A stretch of DNA of 64,000 bases, taken from assembly GCA_031763025.1 (NCBI GenBank), contig JASSKH010000001.1, forward strand, positions 6,178,024-6,242,023, given 5' to 3'. A model generated the notes under the pieces. It had not been told where the DNA came from and made no database searches. It saw only the letters and a list, made by a program, of their open reading frames with translations. Below are positions 53,498-64,000 of this stretch, in pieces. The first letter of the stretch is position 1, and the number at the start of each line of letters is the position of its first letter. This DNA comes from Macrocystis pyrifera (taxonomy: Eukaryota > Sar > Phaeophyceae > Laminariales > Laminariaceae). Both the position numbers and the translations under genes were made by a program.

Positions 53498-56400
53498 TGT
53501 TTGCCAGGTGGGATCTGTATGACACAGCTCCTGCGCAGATGTTTTTGTCTGATGATAGGAACAATACGACGCACCCCTGGCACTCAACCTCTCATACGGT
53601 TGCAGTAGATTGATATGGTCTATGATTTACATCGTGGTCTGCGTCCGGTGTCTGCTCTGTTGCTGCTGCTGCTGCTGCTGCTGTTGTTACGGCAGTTGGG
53701 ATTTTTTTTTGCCCCATGCGGCATGGGGACAGGCACGACACTGCTGTATTAATAGAAATTAAGCAAACATTTGTGCACGCCCATGCTCAATTTTTTAGAT
53801 ATCCCAGCGCGCCAAGTGTACGGGACGAAGCCCCAGCGATCATACACATAGCAAGTCGGAGTACCGCCGCACCGTGAGGTTCGCGCTACCCCGCCTCCGG
53901 TTGGTTGCAGGCTGGTCGCGGCATTAAATTTCGCTGAGACTCCGAGGATCTCGATTTCTAGGGCCTCCGTTGGGGGGTTGGCAACAACAAACAAGTGGAT
54001 GGGCAGACTCGTACGCAGGGGCTGGAGGGGCAAGGCCGAGAAGCGATTATGCTTGTTTGTGGGTGGGGTGGCTGCCTGAAGGGCTCGGTATACACTAAGT
54101 AAAGCAGCACACGCGCGTTGCAGTAGTAGCCGAGCTTCTTCTTCTACCAATGTGTGCCTAGCATAGACAGGCAAGCGCATCTCGCCATCTACTCAGGGCT
54201 ACCTGCTGCTGTGTTTGTAGTTCTGTTTGCTCACCTCCTTCCTCCTCCCGTTGAGACTGAACGAAGGAAGAAAACCTCTCGTTACCAGATTATCAAAATC
54301 CGGCGGCAGCCGAACACAGGCAAGCAGCTCCGTGCTTTGCAGCGACGAGTAGGCGGGACGGGCAGACCCGTGCCCTATTGCACTGCTTTTGCACGAAGGT
54401 GGCAAGTAAGTGGCCTCAGGTTGGCAGCGACTCGGCAGCAAGAGCAAGGAGCAGTTTGACTCTCTGTGTCGCCTTCCCCCTCCTCCCGCCCAACGCTTTT
54501 CCCGGGGAGATAGGCCAGGGAAGAAGATCGCATTATCCCTATTGGTCATTTCACCCTCCGTGTCGGGTGAACCTGAGCGAGTGAGTGTTCGTGGTAAAAT
54601 TGGGCTAATCTCTCCGCATTTTTCATGCGTTTCGTATTTTGCGTTACGCCGACTGTCAAAGTGCTGACTACCGATTCGGGCGATAATAATAAGCCATACC
54701 TGGTACCTGGGAAGACAAGAAGCCTTGCAGAAGCTGCGTGGAGCTCTACAAGCATGTCGTTGGCTACTTGTATACACCCTATAGTGGACGTATTACCTAC
54801 CAGATGTACTCGTTTACCAGTTGCCGGCATCATCAGCAGTCAGAACGTCAAAACGTCACGAGCGTACGAGTAGACCCCTTGACAGTTTCATTTCGGGTGT
54901 TTATTAACACCAATAGTAATAATAGTTGTTTTGTGTTTTCCTTTTTCGTCGGTTACGGACCCAAGACAACCACCTGCTTCCTGCTGTGCTCCTGGGCACA
55001 CAAGGTCACGGAGTAAACTTTATTGCTTTCACCTGCAAAGCGCACAGCACACACACACATGACACAAGGCGAGGTATAGATAGGGTGCAGCCAGCTCTAG
55101 GGTACAAATGCATCAACTGCAGAATTACAAATGCATCTACTACTGTAGAATTAATTCTCTACAGGATGCCCATCCAGATAGATGCTGAATAGCGGAAGTA
55201 AAACCTGACCTGACCCCGAGGCCCAACACCTCGAGCGTCGTGATTTATTTGTCGAAACGAGGCAGGGATCGTCTGCCGAACATATCGTGCCAACAGCACC
55301 AGCAGCACTCACAGATGAAAAATATGCTCTTTGCAGCAGCTGAGCCGGGGCCGCTCGGTGGACGCGGGAGGTGGAAGCAGCGCTGCGACGTGCGGCTCCG
55401 GTCACGGACACCACCATCGTGAAGTCGACGAACAACATATTTTTAGGGTTTCCTCGCCATCATCATGTGGGGGACGGTGGCAGTGACGATGGCAATGATG
55501 GTTGTTATGTGGGAGATGGCGGAACGGCGTCTTCGTCCCACGACATGACCAGCGTTCTCGGGCTAGAGGTGATGACTCAATCAACCGACCGAGTGTTTGG
55601 AAGCGCAGTCCGCAGTCCGACTTTTATCGGAGTGTGATGATGGCATAAGTAGTAAACCTTATTGTGCGGCTGTCGATACCGATGCCGCAGCGATATCGAT
55701 AGAGAACGCATCAGCCAGGCACCAGCAGGCGTGCACATACCAGTAGACGCGGTAACAATACAACAGCAGTATGATGTTCGCTACTCAACACGTACGCACC
55801 AGGTATGACATACCTATCATAGGAATATGGTACGAGTACGTATATAGAACGCACTCGTCGTTTGAGATGCAGCTGCAGTATTATTAATAGTAGTACTATT
55901 AATAGTAGTACTAATAATACCAGATATTTATACCTGGTACCTGGTGTACGGTACAAGGGCCGAGTGAGTGCTGCTGCTGTAGTACTGCCGTGCTGCCGTG
56001 GTCTGCACTGCGCTCGCATGAAACGTAGCTGGGTAGGTATATACGATGAGTATGCACGAGTACCGTGAGGCTTGGACTGACCGGAGCACTGCAGCCGCAG
56101 TCTATCGGCCGGAAATACCTGGCACGTATCTACGTGCGCTTCCACGTCGTCCCCATCCCCACTGGTATACGTACGTACGCATATTTAGTCCTTTTCTGGC
56201 GATTTATCCCCGCCATCTCAATCACAGGTATTAATAGATACGTATCGCGTTGTCCTAAAATATTTATGATCGTTAGTTATTCAATGCAAGGTGTTATACC
56301 AGGTATTAAAAGTATATACGATCGTATAGTTCTATGTCCGGACAATATCAGTACCCGCGTGTTGAACGCGTAAATACTGCTGTACTCGTAGGTATTGTAC

Positions 56401-56711
56401 TCATACTGGACGTCATAGTTGCGCGAAGCTATTATTAATATTATTTACCTCATGGGGGTGCTGTTCCGTTAGGGGATGTTTTTGGATGACATGTGCTTAC
56501 TACGCCTTTGGATAGGGGCGCCCGGGACAATCTTTATTCGACATCTCGCATGAAAAGGCCAGGATGAAAAAAACACACCGGAGCGCTGTGATCACAGGAT
56601 GATTTGCGGCATTTTTTTCCTCATTTTTTTTTTTTCTTGTATTTTAGGATCACTTGGTTTCCGAGGCTTCCCCTTCGCGCCCCCCCCCCCCGGCCCCTGA
56701 GTACGTAGGGG

Positions 56712-56868
56712 GAGGGGGGGGTGTACTCGATAGGAGAGATGTACTCGATCTCATGCATGGCCGTAGTCGTATGACCATAGACCCTCGCATCCCTACAATG
56801 CCGGGACGGAGCATGTCGGGTTTTCACCGACCAGGCAGACATTGCTTGCACCAAGCGCGAAGCGTAAG
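56712..56868 (-). repeat. Family A repeat, partial reverse copy
   Basis: GTACTCGATCTCATGCATGG ... GCACCAAGCGCGAAGCG, stopping at the same place as the 10.3 kb copy. Confidence 0.7.
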
Positions 56869-56871
56869 GGA

Positions 56872-57420
56872 GGGGGGGGTGTACTCGATAAGAGAGATGT
56901 ACTCGATCTCATGCATGGCCGTAGTCGTATGACCATAGACCCTCGCATCCCTACAATGCCGGGACGGAGCATGTCGGGTTTTCACCGACCAGGCAGACGC
57001 TGCTTGCACCAAGCGCGAAGCGCCGTGAGGTGTCCGGCGAGTCGCATGAAGGGTGAGCTGCATCCTACTAAGAACCGCTTGTGAGGCGGACTTTCTTGCA
57101 TATGGATGACAGCTTCAATGAGTTAGTTTAATTTTCGGTGTGGCCACTTCCAGAGACAGCAATGGGAGTACTATGTAACTGCCTCTTGGGTGCCTTACCT
57201 TGAACACTACGTGATACGATCAATCCCCTTGTGCAGAGTAAAGGTTATTTACTTCGCACAAATGATCTCACTCGACAACCAGCTGTGGGCGACCGCCAAA
57301 AAAAAAAACAAAAAAAAAACGGTGCCCTGGATGACTAGCTCACGTAGTGAGCGGCATGTTTTACAGTGTCGTTGTCAACCGATGCCAACCCAACCCATAT
57401 ATAATATATAATATGAGGGG
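56872..57420 (-). repeat. Family A repeat, full reverse copy
   Basis: Covers the whole unit in reverse, from TGTACTCGATAAGAGAGATG to GTCAACCGATGCCAACCC. It includes AAGTAAATAACC/GGTTATTTACTT and the A-tract matching the T-tract of 14.6 kb. Close to the 14553-15085 copy. Confidence 0.75.
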
Positions 57421-57699
57421 GGGAAGCGTGAGGGAGGGGGGGTATCTAAAACCAAGTTGAGGACCAACGCCCCAACGGGTAGGGTAGACCGTAACTGGTC
57501 CGAGTCCGGCGGGAAGGCCTCATAGCCTTGGTTTTTGTTAGTGGGTGAGCGCGAGCAAGTCCCACACTACCCGGGAGAGATGACTTTCCCGGGTGGATAT
57601 CTCCACCGCACCTGCTCCTCTCGGGGGTCAGGTCGGGTCAACGTGCCCAACTGGGCTAAATTGACACACGACACGAAATTGGGAACGTGGAAGTGTGGT

Positions 57700-57935
57700 G
57701 AGCTTAAGCTTTATTTTTACCAATCCGCCGGAGGATAAAAAAAAAAAAAAAAAAAAGTAACTGAAAACTGAAAAAATGTGAAAAAGAACAGTTTTTTTGC
57801 CGTAAATCGTCCTGTGATCACGTTTTTTTTCAAGTTGAGTATCAACTATTTAATCAGTCGAACTCACAGCTGACGCATTTCAATTTTTTTAAAAAGTATC
57901 CTTCGGCGGATTGGTAAAAATAAAGCTTACAGTAG
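57700..57935. repeat. Small inverted-repeat element with a family F fragment inside
   Basis: AAGCTTTATTTTTACCAATC, then CGCCGGAGGATA at the left, and TATCCTTCGGCGGATTGG then TAAAAATAAAGCTTA at the right, form arms of ~35 bp. The interior carries AAGTTGAGTATCAACTATTT and AATCAGTCGAACTCACAGC from family F block X. This links families by shared mobility. Confidence 0.7.
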
Positions 57936-58084
57936 TGTTATGGTATCCCCTCTCCCCTGTTGCGGCGTTATGGTTTATAGCAATCGTCCCCTCATCATAC
58001 CTGGCAGGCGTTATCGCTTGCTTTTCTGATGAGCGCTTCTGATGAGCGCCTCGCCCCTTCGTTTATAAGACATCTGGCAAGGCA

Positions 58085-59295
58085 AACAACTACTAATACA
58101 AGAGCTGCGAGCTAAGCTGCGAGCTAAGTGCAGGCAGCAGGCTGCAGGCTAAGCTAAGCTAAGCCGTGTTGCTGACTTTTTTTTTTGGAGTAGCTGAGCT
58201 TGTCTGTCAGCATAACACGCGATACAGATACGGAAGGGGAAGGGGCGCTGCACGCGCTGATCAGCCAGTTCTCGATATTATGCATGGCCGTAGTCGGGAG
58301 GGGGGCATGCCTCCTAGACCCTTAGCAACGAAGGGAGGAGAACGAGGTTGATCAAGGATCGAGTATGCTTGGTTGAGTCGACCGGCTGTTTCAGGCGTTG
58401 ATTTTGTCAAGTACTTTCGCTCTTGGGCTTGTGTCAAGGACGGTTTTGTGGATGTTTCTGAAACTTACCAGGCGGATGACGTGAAAAAAACGCCTGCTGT
58501 GTAACCTCAAGACCTGGGGGAAATAATACGAATGAAGCTCTGCAGGAGCGCGCGAGCGTTAAGATGGTGTTGTGGCGTGTGCTTCGGGTTTGCAGCGAAA
58601 AAGACGGCAGTCCCGAGCACCGTTGTGCCTCGGAGTAAGTACGATTTACTGCGGGGGACCATAGTAAATAGGACTGAACATTGTTCGAAAAAAACGTAAA
58701 CGTAAATATAAAGGTTTTTGTGTTTACCGTAGGTCCTATTTATTATGGTCCTCCCCGTAATAGTATGAATGCTTTATTCCGAGGCGCAATGGGTTCGACA
58801 CGCCCTCTGGCTTGTCCCTTTTCTTCGGGCTATTTCTAAGGGCAAAGTCACTTGGTATTGGTGTGCAAACACCGCGAACGGAAGCCTTCTTCCTGGAATT
58901 TTGGTTCATAGCTTTCACACCAACCCTGTAGTATACACACGTGCTACCAGGTACTACTGGGGGCGTGGTGGTTTCGCCATTAGTTTTTTTTTTTTCCCCT
59001 CCAATGTTACTACAGTCCCGGGCAGGTTTGTGGCGAAAATAATATAAAAAAGGGTCGCATCGATCACGGCGCGGATGTTTTTTTCTTTCGTCTGTTGGTT
59101 TGTTTGTTTGCCTGTGGCGGTAGGAACACGTCCCGCTAGGCAGGTAGGTAGGCTTCAAGAGGACCGCGCAACGTGAGTCGGAGATGGGACAGTATCGTAC
59201 CCGTGACCTTAATGAGGGTAGTAGAGTGTAGACCTTGACCCAGCGGTGACCAATGATTGAGCTTCGTGAAAATGGTTGAAACATCATGTTTCTTG
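58085..59295 (+). repeat. Segmental duplication, copy 2
   Basis: Diverged counterpart of 42215-43560, with family B copy 24 inserted (58650-58761) that copy 1 lacks, and a short family A word (ATTATGCATGGCCGTAGTCG) at 58276. Exon 15 of TPI-GAPDH is not part of the duplicate. Confidence 0.75.
58650..58761 (+). mobile_element. Family B MITE, copy 24
   Basis: CTGCGGGGGACCATAG ... TTATGGTCCTCCCCGTAA inside segmental duplicate 2. The other duplicate provides an approximate empty site near 42990. Confidence 0.8.
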
Positions 59296-60218
59296 AGGGG
59301 CAAGGCCAAGAAAACAAAAAAGCCCACAAAGTTTCTTCCGTCCCCGCGCGCCGCCAGCAGCCCGTCCAGGCCTAACTCAGCTACGAACACCTAAGGAGAG
59401 TTGCCAGAGCCGCCGTCAGTGCTTCTTATCCATAGTCAGCTATATATTTCAGTACAAAATGCGGAGTTTTCAGGGCCGCCGCCAATGTTTTCCAGGCCAA
59501 ATTTCCGGAACGAGCACAAAAGTCGAGCTTTCAGAGCCGCCATCAATGCTTCTCACACCAAAACCAGCTATATACGTTCGTATGATATCGAATTGTTATC
59601 GATTATATACATACAAGTATGTTTTTTGCTGGTCGACATGGGCGACCACTCTTTGCGGGAATACAATCCCGGTTTAGACTCTGTTTTGAATGCCGAACGG
59701 GGGCTGTATGATGATATTTCCAATCGGAGAAGTGCACGGTACCAGGTATAGTTTTGCTCGGTTTTCGCTCGATATCCATCAGCACCACAGAACGTCCCCG
59801 TTTCGCCGACACACCGACATACACACCGCTCTGGAGGGAAAGGTAGGGAACAATTGCCATTTGCACTCATCCCGAAATGTTCCCTATATTTCCCTCCAGA
59901 GCGTTCGCGACAAGGGGGGGGGGGGGGAAGGAGGGCGACATGAGCGTAAAGAGGGTAGGTTCCGGGACCGTGGGTTTCAGCAATCAAGAGGCGTTACTGT
60001 AAACTCCCTTCGAATTCCACCCACATTTTGAGCGATGAGCTGCTTGATGAGGTATATATTATATTGTACTGCAAGGGCTTTAACGGCGGGGTGATGTCGC
60101 CCTCTCTCGTACGCTTTTCGGGCGTCTTGCCGCATGCGATAGTTTTGTGTTCCGTGCGCAAGGTGTTCTCAATTTCGTTTGGTTTTTGTCGAACACGCTG
60201 TTCATCGCCTCGTCTGTT

Positions 60219-60881
60219 CTACTGCTGCTGCTGCTGCTGCTGTTGTCCGGTATCGACCGATAGTGCTCCCTTCAAGAAGCTCTCGGTCGTTGTGGTCTCT
60301 CGGCTCAACGCACTCAGCGCCGACCAGGTCTCGCTACCGTCCTCGCTACAGTCGCTCGTAGCGATTTCGGCAGTCGCGTGTTCTTGCCTCGATCCATCCA
60401 CAACCTTGACCCCAACCCCATCCCCACTCCCACCGCCAACCTCAACCCCAAATCCAAACCTATCCCCACCCCCACCCCCCCCTTCTCCAGTGTGAGCGGT
60501 GCTTGGTAACACCAGCGGACCCACCCTCTCTTCTCTACCAACATCACCACCATCACCGCCACGATTTCCCTCTAAAGTCGCTGTTCTTGGTCTGGAGGAG
60601 ATTCTACTGCCGCCGCTGTCTCGATTTCGTTTCGCCCCCGCCCCTTTCCTGTTAGTCCGCTTAAGGTTAGCCTTGTGGAAGCCTTGCCGGAGCGAGGCCG
60701 GCACTTTGATGGAGTTCTCAGTGAGAAAGGCGTTATAGTCTTCGGGCCCCTGTCGCACGAAGCTCAGGCAGGCCAAGACCATTTTTTGGGCCGCCTTGCT
60801 CCGGTGATCTTCCTTCCGGAAGGAGGCGTTAACCAGGGTCCAGAACAGGTGCGGCGTTACCGTGTGCCCGTTCACGAGAAC
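60219..60881 (-). CDS. Unrecognised gene, exon b (polyQ C-terminus)
   Basis: Good coding composition in the first 90 codons (LFWTLVNASFRKEDHRSKAA, SLRQGFHKANLKRTNRK). The later Gly-rich part is low complexity. The CAG run ends directly in TAG. Confidence 0.5.
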   Translation of the reverse strand, partial: VLVNGHTVTPHLFWTLVNASFRKEDHRSKAAQKMVLACLSFVRQGPEDYNAFLTENSIKVPASLRQGFHKANLKRTNRKGAGAKRNRDSGGSRISSRPRTATLEGNRGGDGGDVGREERVGPLVLPSTAHTGEGGGGGGDRFGFGVEVGGGSGDGVGVKVVDGSRQEHATAEIATSDCSEDGSETWSALSALSRETTTTESFLKGALSVDTGQQQQQQQQ

Positions 60882-63466
60882 CTGCATGCCATCGTTTGAT
60901 GTTTTTTCGTCAAGTGAAATATGTGTCAAGATTCGAGAGTACAGCAGTGGGAGTTAGGACGTTTGACCCAGCTGCACTTTAAGGTTCGACAGTACTGTTC
61001 TTTTTGCTTGATTCTACGACGCGGCAATTCATTGGTGTTTGAAACTTGGTCCGGCTTCGGTTTGAGGCGACGCTGGCACCTCAAGCGTCTCCTGGTCCCC
61101 AACTCTAATATGTAGATGTTTTATCGGAACATTAATAAAACGCTCTTTTAACACGCTGCGTTGGGAACTTCGGCTGGTTCGTGCTTGCCGGAGAGCGACC
61201 GTGACTCGAAAAAAAAATCATCACAGCAGCTTGTGTTTCTCGCGAGATTGCTCATCCGCAGGTTCTCAGCAGAGGCCTACACCTCGGCTTAGAGGTGCTG
61301 CAGCGATTAAAAAAAAAACGGCAGCTGAACATTTGCACTTCATTTGCGGACAGCTACAGCTCCTCACAGGACACTACAGCCCGCGAAATTGAGGGTTGCT
61401 CCTGATGGGATGCGTGAGGGCGTCGGGTGCGCCAGACAGCGATGGTAGGCAGCCAGGAACGACTCACGAGGCATTTTCGTGCACTCGAAGTTGCGAGCGA
61501 GAAGTACAAAAATCTCGCAAAACGCTGAAATGTTTTCCTTTCAAGCAGGGCCAAGGATGTAAAAGAATCCTGAGTTTTTTTTGCCCTTTCTTTTGCCCAA
61601 TAACTTACTGCCTATCATGGGAACATAGTTTTCCCTCCCGCGGCATTTTCGACGACGACTCGAAAAGAGATATACCATCCGCCTGGAAAACAGCATTTTT
61701 TTTTGTGAAGGCCATTTTTTGCATAAAATATTCCAAAACTTCGAAATACGGATCTTGGTTGCAAACCCCTAGCTCTAATCCCAAGTCGAATGGACATGTT
61801 GCCAAAACGCCTACGCGCGGGTACTTCACGACGCGTTGCTGAGGGTGCTAGAGTCTCCTTAAGGTTGGGCAGTAGGTGTTTACACCCTGGCCCAGCTTCG
61901 GTTCAAGGTTCGACAGGAGGTGTTTACGACTTGATCAAGCTCCGGTTCAACGTTCGTTTGTGGTAGTATTTACGACGTGGCCCAGTTGCAGTTTAAGGTT
62001 CGGCCGTAGGTGATTCCGACGAGGCCCAGCTTCGGTTTAGGGCTCGGTAGTACTGTTTACGTCTTAGCCCAGCTTCGGCTTTAGGTCCGGCAGTAATTTC
62101 TGCGGCTAGACCCAACTCCGACAAAATGGTTGATAATGTACACCACTGAAACTCCTCACTACGCCTTCATTCCGACAAAATTTCACATTCCGAGAATTTG
62201 GCCAGGAATTCGGGGTTAGAGTTAAGTTTATGCAGGTGCGGGGCGAGGACAGTACGTGTATTATACCACAGGGTGAGCATTCTAGGGTTTAATGTCAAGT
62301 GCAATTCGAAGGTTTTTACTTAGCCGGGCTAAGAGCAATATAGCTCTCAGCTTCAGCATCATCGTCATGATGCACAAAATATTTTGTTTTTACCTCCCTC
62401 GAGATTTCGCACGAAATCACGTCACAATACGTATGGTGGTGTCAAGTGCGGGGCCAAGGATCGGTCGGTATCAACGTCATGTTCTTGAAAACCAAAAAAC
62501 CAAATTTCCGTGACCAGTTTGGGATTTCATAGGGAGATCATGTCGAATTAGTGTTTCACGTTGGTGCCATGTGGAGGATCAAGGTTCAGCACCAACGTCA
62601 TGTTGTTGAAAAAAGATTCACTTATACCTGAAGAATTTCAGAGGAAAGTTATTTCAAATTATGCTATTATATGGTGGTGATAAGTACAGGACTAAGATTC
62701 TTCCGTCATCGTGTTGTTCGAAAACCTAACTACCTCCCTTCGGGATTCCAGAAGAAACACTATTAATAGTGGGAAACATGACATAGTGTTGTCAAGAGCA
62801 GGCGTCAGGTTCGGCATCAACGGACTGCTGTTCAAAAATACAAAAAAAAACATGCAGTTCTATTCGGTCTTCTTATAGTGAGTTTAATGCCAAAAACACA
62901 AAATGCTGCCTGCTATATGACCGGACCAGTACGCCACAATAACCAGCCCAGCCCGGGACGGTACGGTAGAATAGTGAGTGCGGGCCCGGAGGGCAACGTA
63001 AGGAGAATCGCAACACGTTCTCAGCATTGTTTGCTTTTTTGTCCTTGTTTCCCTTGGTCTTCACAGTCTTTCTTTGGGGATGATTGTGAGCGATCAGGGG
63101 GGGAAAACACGTAATGAAAACCAGTTATACTATTACGGGGGTCCATAGTTAACAGGACCTGTGGTGTACATAAAACCTATATATTTGCCTATTTTTACTG
63201 ACAAAATTTGGTCCCGTTAACTATGGACCCCTGTAATGAATGCTTCGCTGGATTTTTAGCTGTTGGGTTAATATGTCACATAGCTATTGAGTTTGTAGCT
63301 GTTAGCTTTTGCGCACCTTGTACAAAGCCGCGGCAAGCTTGGTCACGCACGCCGGCATCCCGCCCCTCTCCTTGTGTCGCACAGCCAGAAGTATTCTCTT
63401 CGTCATCGACGGGAACCAGGTGCCTTGCAGACTGAGGGCCTCGTCCACCCGCCGTTTCGATCGAAC
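60219..63466 (-). CDS. Partial unrecognised gene, at least two exons
   Basis: Exon a, 63317-63466: acceptor CCGCCAG|GTT and donor AAG|GTGCGC, 50 codons, VRSKRRVDEALSLQ, GTWFPSMTKRILLAVRHKER, GGMPACVTKLAAALYK. Exon b, 60219-60881: acceptor ATGCAG|GTT, 220 codons plus stop, VLVNGHTVTPHLFWTLVNAS, then AAQKMVLACLSFVRQGPEDY, a basic Gly/Arg-rich linker, a Gly-rich stretch and a C-terminal run of seven or eight Gln ending at TAG. Both borders are phase 0, so they join without a break into a helical N-terminal part and a low-complexity tail. Upstream exons probably lie beyond 63466 or the window edge. Alternatively exon b starts at its own ATG (60887, MQVLVNGHTV) and exon a belongs elsewhere. No family was recognised. 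Confidence 0.45.
61858..62117 (+). repeat. Tandem array, ~5 units of ~52 bp
   Basis: Units resemble GTTTACGACGTGGCCCAGCT then TCGGTTTAAGGTTCGGCAGTAGGT. A related single unit occurs at 60955-60990. It lies in the presumed intron of the partial gene. Confidence 0.75.
62290..62860 (+). repeat. Degenerate array, ~4-5 units of ~125 bp
   Basis: Recurring GTGTCAAGTGCGGGGCCAAGG, TCGGTATCAACGTCATGTTC, TTGAAAA..AAA and GGGATTTCA.AG..A segments in fixed order. Confidence 0.6.
63132..63236 (-). mobile_element. Family B MITE, copy 25
   Basis: TTACGGGGGTCCATAG ... CTATGGACCCCTGTAA, about 80 bp from the donor of exon a. Confidence 0.85.
63317..63466 (-). CDS. Unrecognised gene, exon a
   Basis: 150 bp, GC-rich in a less GC-rich surrounding, with consensus borders in the same style as the TPI-GAPDH exons (CAG|G and AAG|GT). 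Confidence 0.4.
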
Positions 63467-63599
63467 CTGGCGGTTCCGTGTAGGTTGCATTTCGGTTACG
63501 CTTCGGTTATATTTCGGTTTCATTTCGTTTGTATCACGGCTACATTCCCGTTTCATTACGGGTACTCTACCCACGTTTACGGGGGCAAACTAAATAACA

Positions 63600-63805
63600 C
63601 GTCAGACAGATCATATAGATCGTACAGATAATCTAGATCGTCTAACCTGCCGTTAGGAGATGCTGTGCAGGATCTGATATAGTACAGATCCCCCAGAAAT
63701 CACGTCGGAGACCATGCAGAGTATGCAGATCCCATACAGATCATAAAGTATCGGGGGTCGATCTTCCCTGAAACATCTAGATCATTTTCGTGGAATCGAC
63801 GATCT
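63600..63805. repeat. Family D element
   Basis: GTCAGACAGATCATATAGATCG, AACCTGCCGTTAGGAGATGC, TGTGCAGGATCTGATATAG and CATCTAGATCATTTTCGTGG, matching the 800-1145 copy in order. Confidence 0.6.
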
Positions 63806-63827
63806 GTCTGATGTGTGAAAAGCTGCT

Positions 63828-63936
63828 ATTACGGGGGTCCATAGTTAATAGGATCTCTGGTATACATAAAAACCTATATATTTACCTATTTTTACCAACA
63901 ATATCTGGTCCTATTAACTATGGCCGCCCGTAATAG
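63828..63936 (-). mobile_element. Family B MITE, copy 26
   Basis: TTACGGGGGTCCATAG ... CTATGGCCGCCCGTAA with TA flanks, directly after family D, as at 948-1054. Confidence 0.85.
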
Positions 63937-64000
63937 ATAATAAATTAGAATGGCATCGTTTTTCAGCAGTATGCGGGTTAGTAAACGATATTATTTAGCC

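Larger units (their letters stand above)
52171..60218. other. Region without a convincing gene
   Basis: Mostly repeats (C, D/E, A, F fragment, B, segmental duplicate). A 144-codon frame at 53749-54180 (minus) is open but has no domain, and its composition is mixed. 55200-55640 is GC-rich with CATCATGTGGGGGACGGTGG-type simple sequence. Nothing here could be assembled into exons with confidence. Confidence 0.45.

Noticed and set aside
54032..54047. 16 bases identical to the start of U2 snRNA (ATCGCTTCTCGGCCTT, minus strand)
   Set aside because: The match stops abruptly. No branch-site pairing region, Sm site or remaining U2 sequence follows, so chance or a tiny fragment is more likely.
53749..54180. 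144-codon minus-strand frame
   Set aside because: Open, and partly GC-rich, but no recognisable motif, no matching neighbours with splice borders, and another frame is open over the same stretch.

Overview
The window is nuclear DNA from a eukaryote with long introns and very many repeats. The best lineage clue is one gene encoding triose-phosphate isomerase fused to glyceraldehyde-3-phosphate dehydrogenase (TPI-GAPDH) with a mitochondrial-type leader. This fusion is characteristic of stramenopiles (diatoms, oomycetes, brown algae) and is known from a few related SAR lineages. Introns of 0.34 to 4.2 kb and dense dispersed repeats point to a large-genome alga rather than a compact diatom or oomycete; that last step is inference.

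Layout. 1-9894: no gene recognised; dispersed repeats and a 1.2-kb composite foldback. 9895-18463 (minus): six-exon gene for a 200-residue protein that I recognise as DUF3228, with a one-base frameshift in a C run of the last exon. 18464-21852: divergent intergenic region. 21853-42206 (plus): 15-exon TPI-GAPDH gene, about 1.84 kb of coding sequence spread over 20.4 kb. 42207-45276: convergent intergenic region. 45277-52170 (minus): a predicted three-exon gene for a polytopic membrane protein of about 660 residues, family not recognised. 52171-60218: repeats, including a diverged 1.2-kb copy of the sequence just downstream of TPI-GAPDH. 60219-63466 (minus): two phase-compatible exons of an unrecognised gene that probably continues beyond the window. 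63467-64000: repeats.

Repeats. At least 26 copies of a ~107-bp terminal-inverted-repeat MITE (family B, TTACGGGG...CCCCGTAA, TA target duplication shown by a nested copy) lie in introns and intergenic DNA, none in exons. About ten other families are named here by letter (A, C, D, E, F, G, H, I, K).

The most unusual signals are: (1) short palindrome-like words TA-CCAGG-TA, TA-CGAG-TA and TA-CAG-TA, strongly over-represented, several of which can be seen as micro-insertions at a TA when repeat copies are compared, as expected of TA-transposon excision footprints; (2) in the TPI-GAPDH gene, tandem or nearby duplications that span splice sites (donor of exon 6, acceptors of exons 8 and 10, possibly 13), leaving decoy splice sites in the introns; (3) two coding-phase breaks, both at G/C hexamers, in otherwise intact genes.

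All exon models were made by eye from reading frame, splice consensus and family knowledge; no search or alignment was run.
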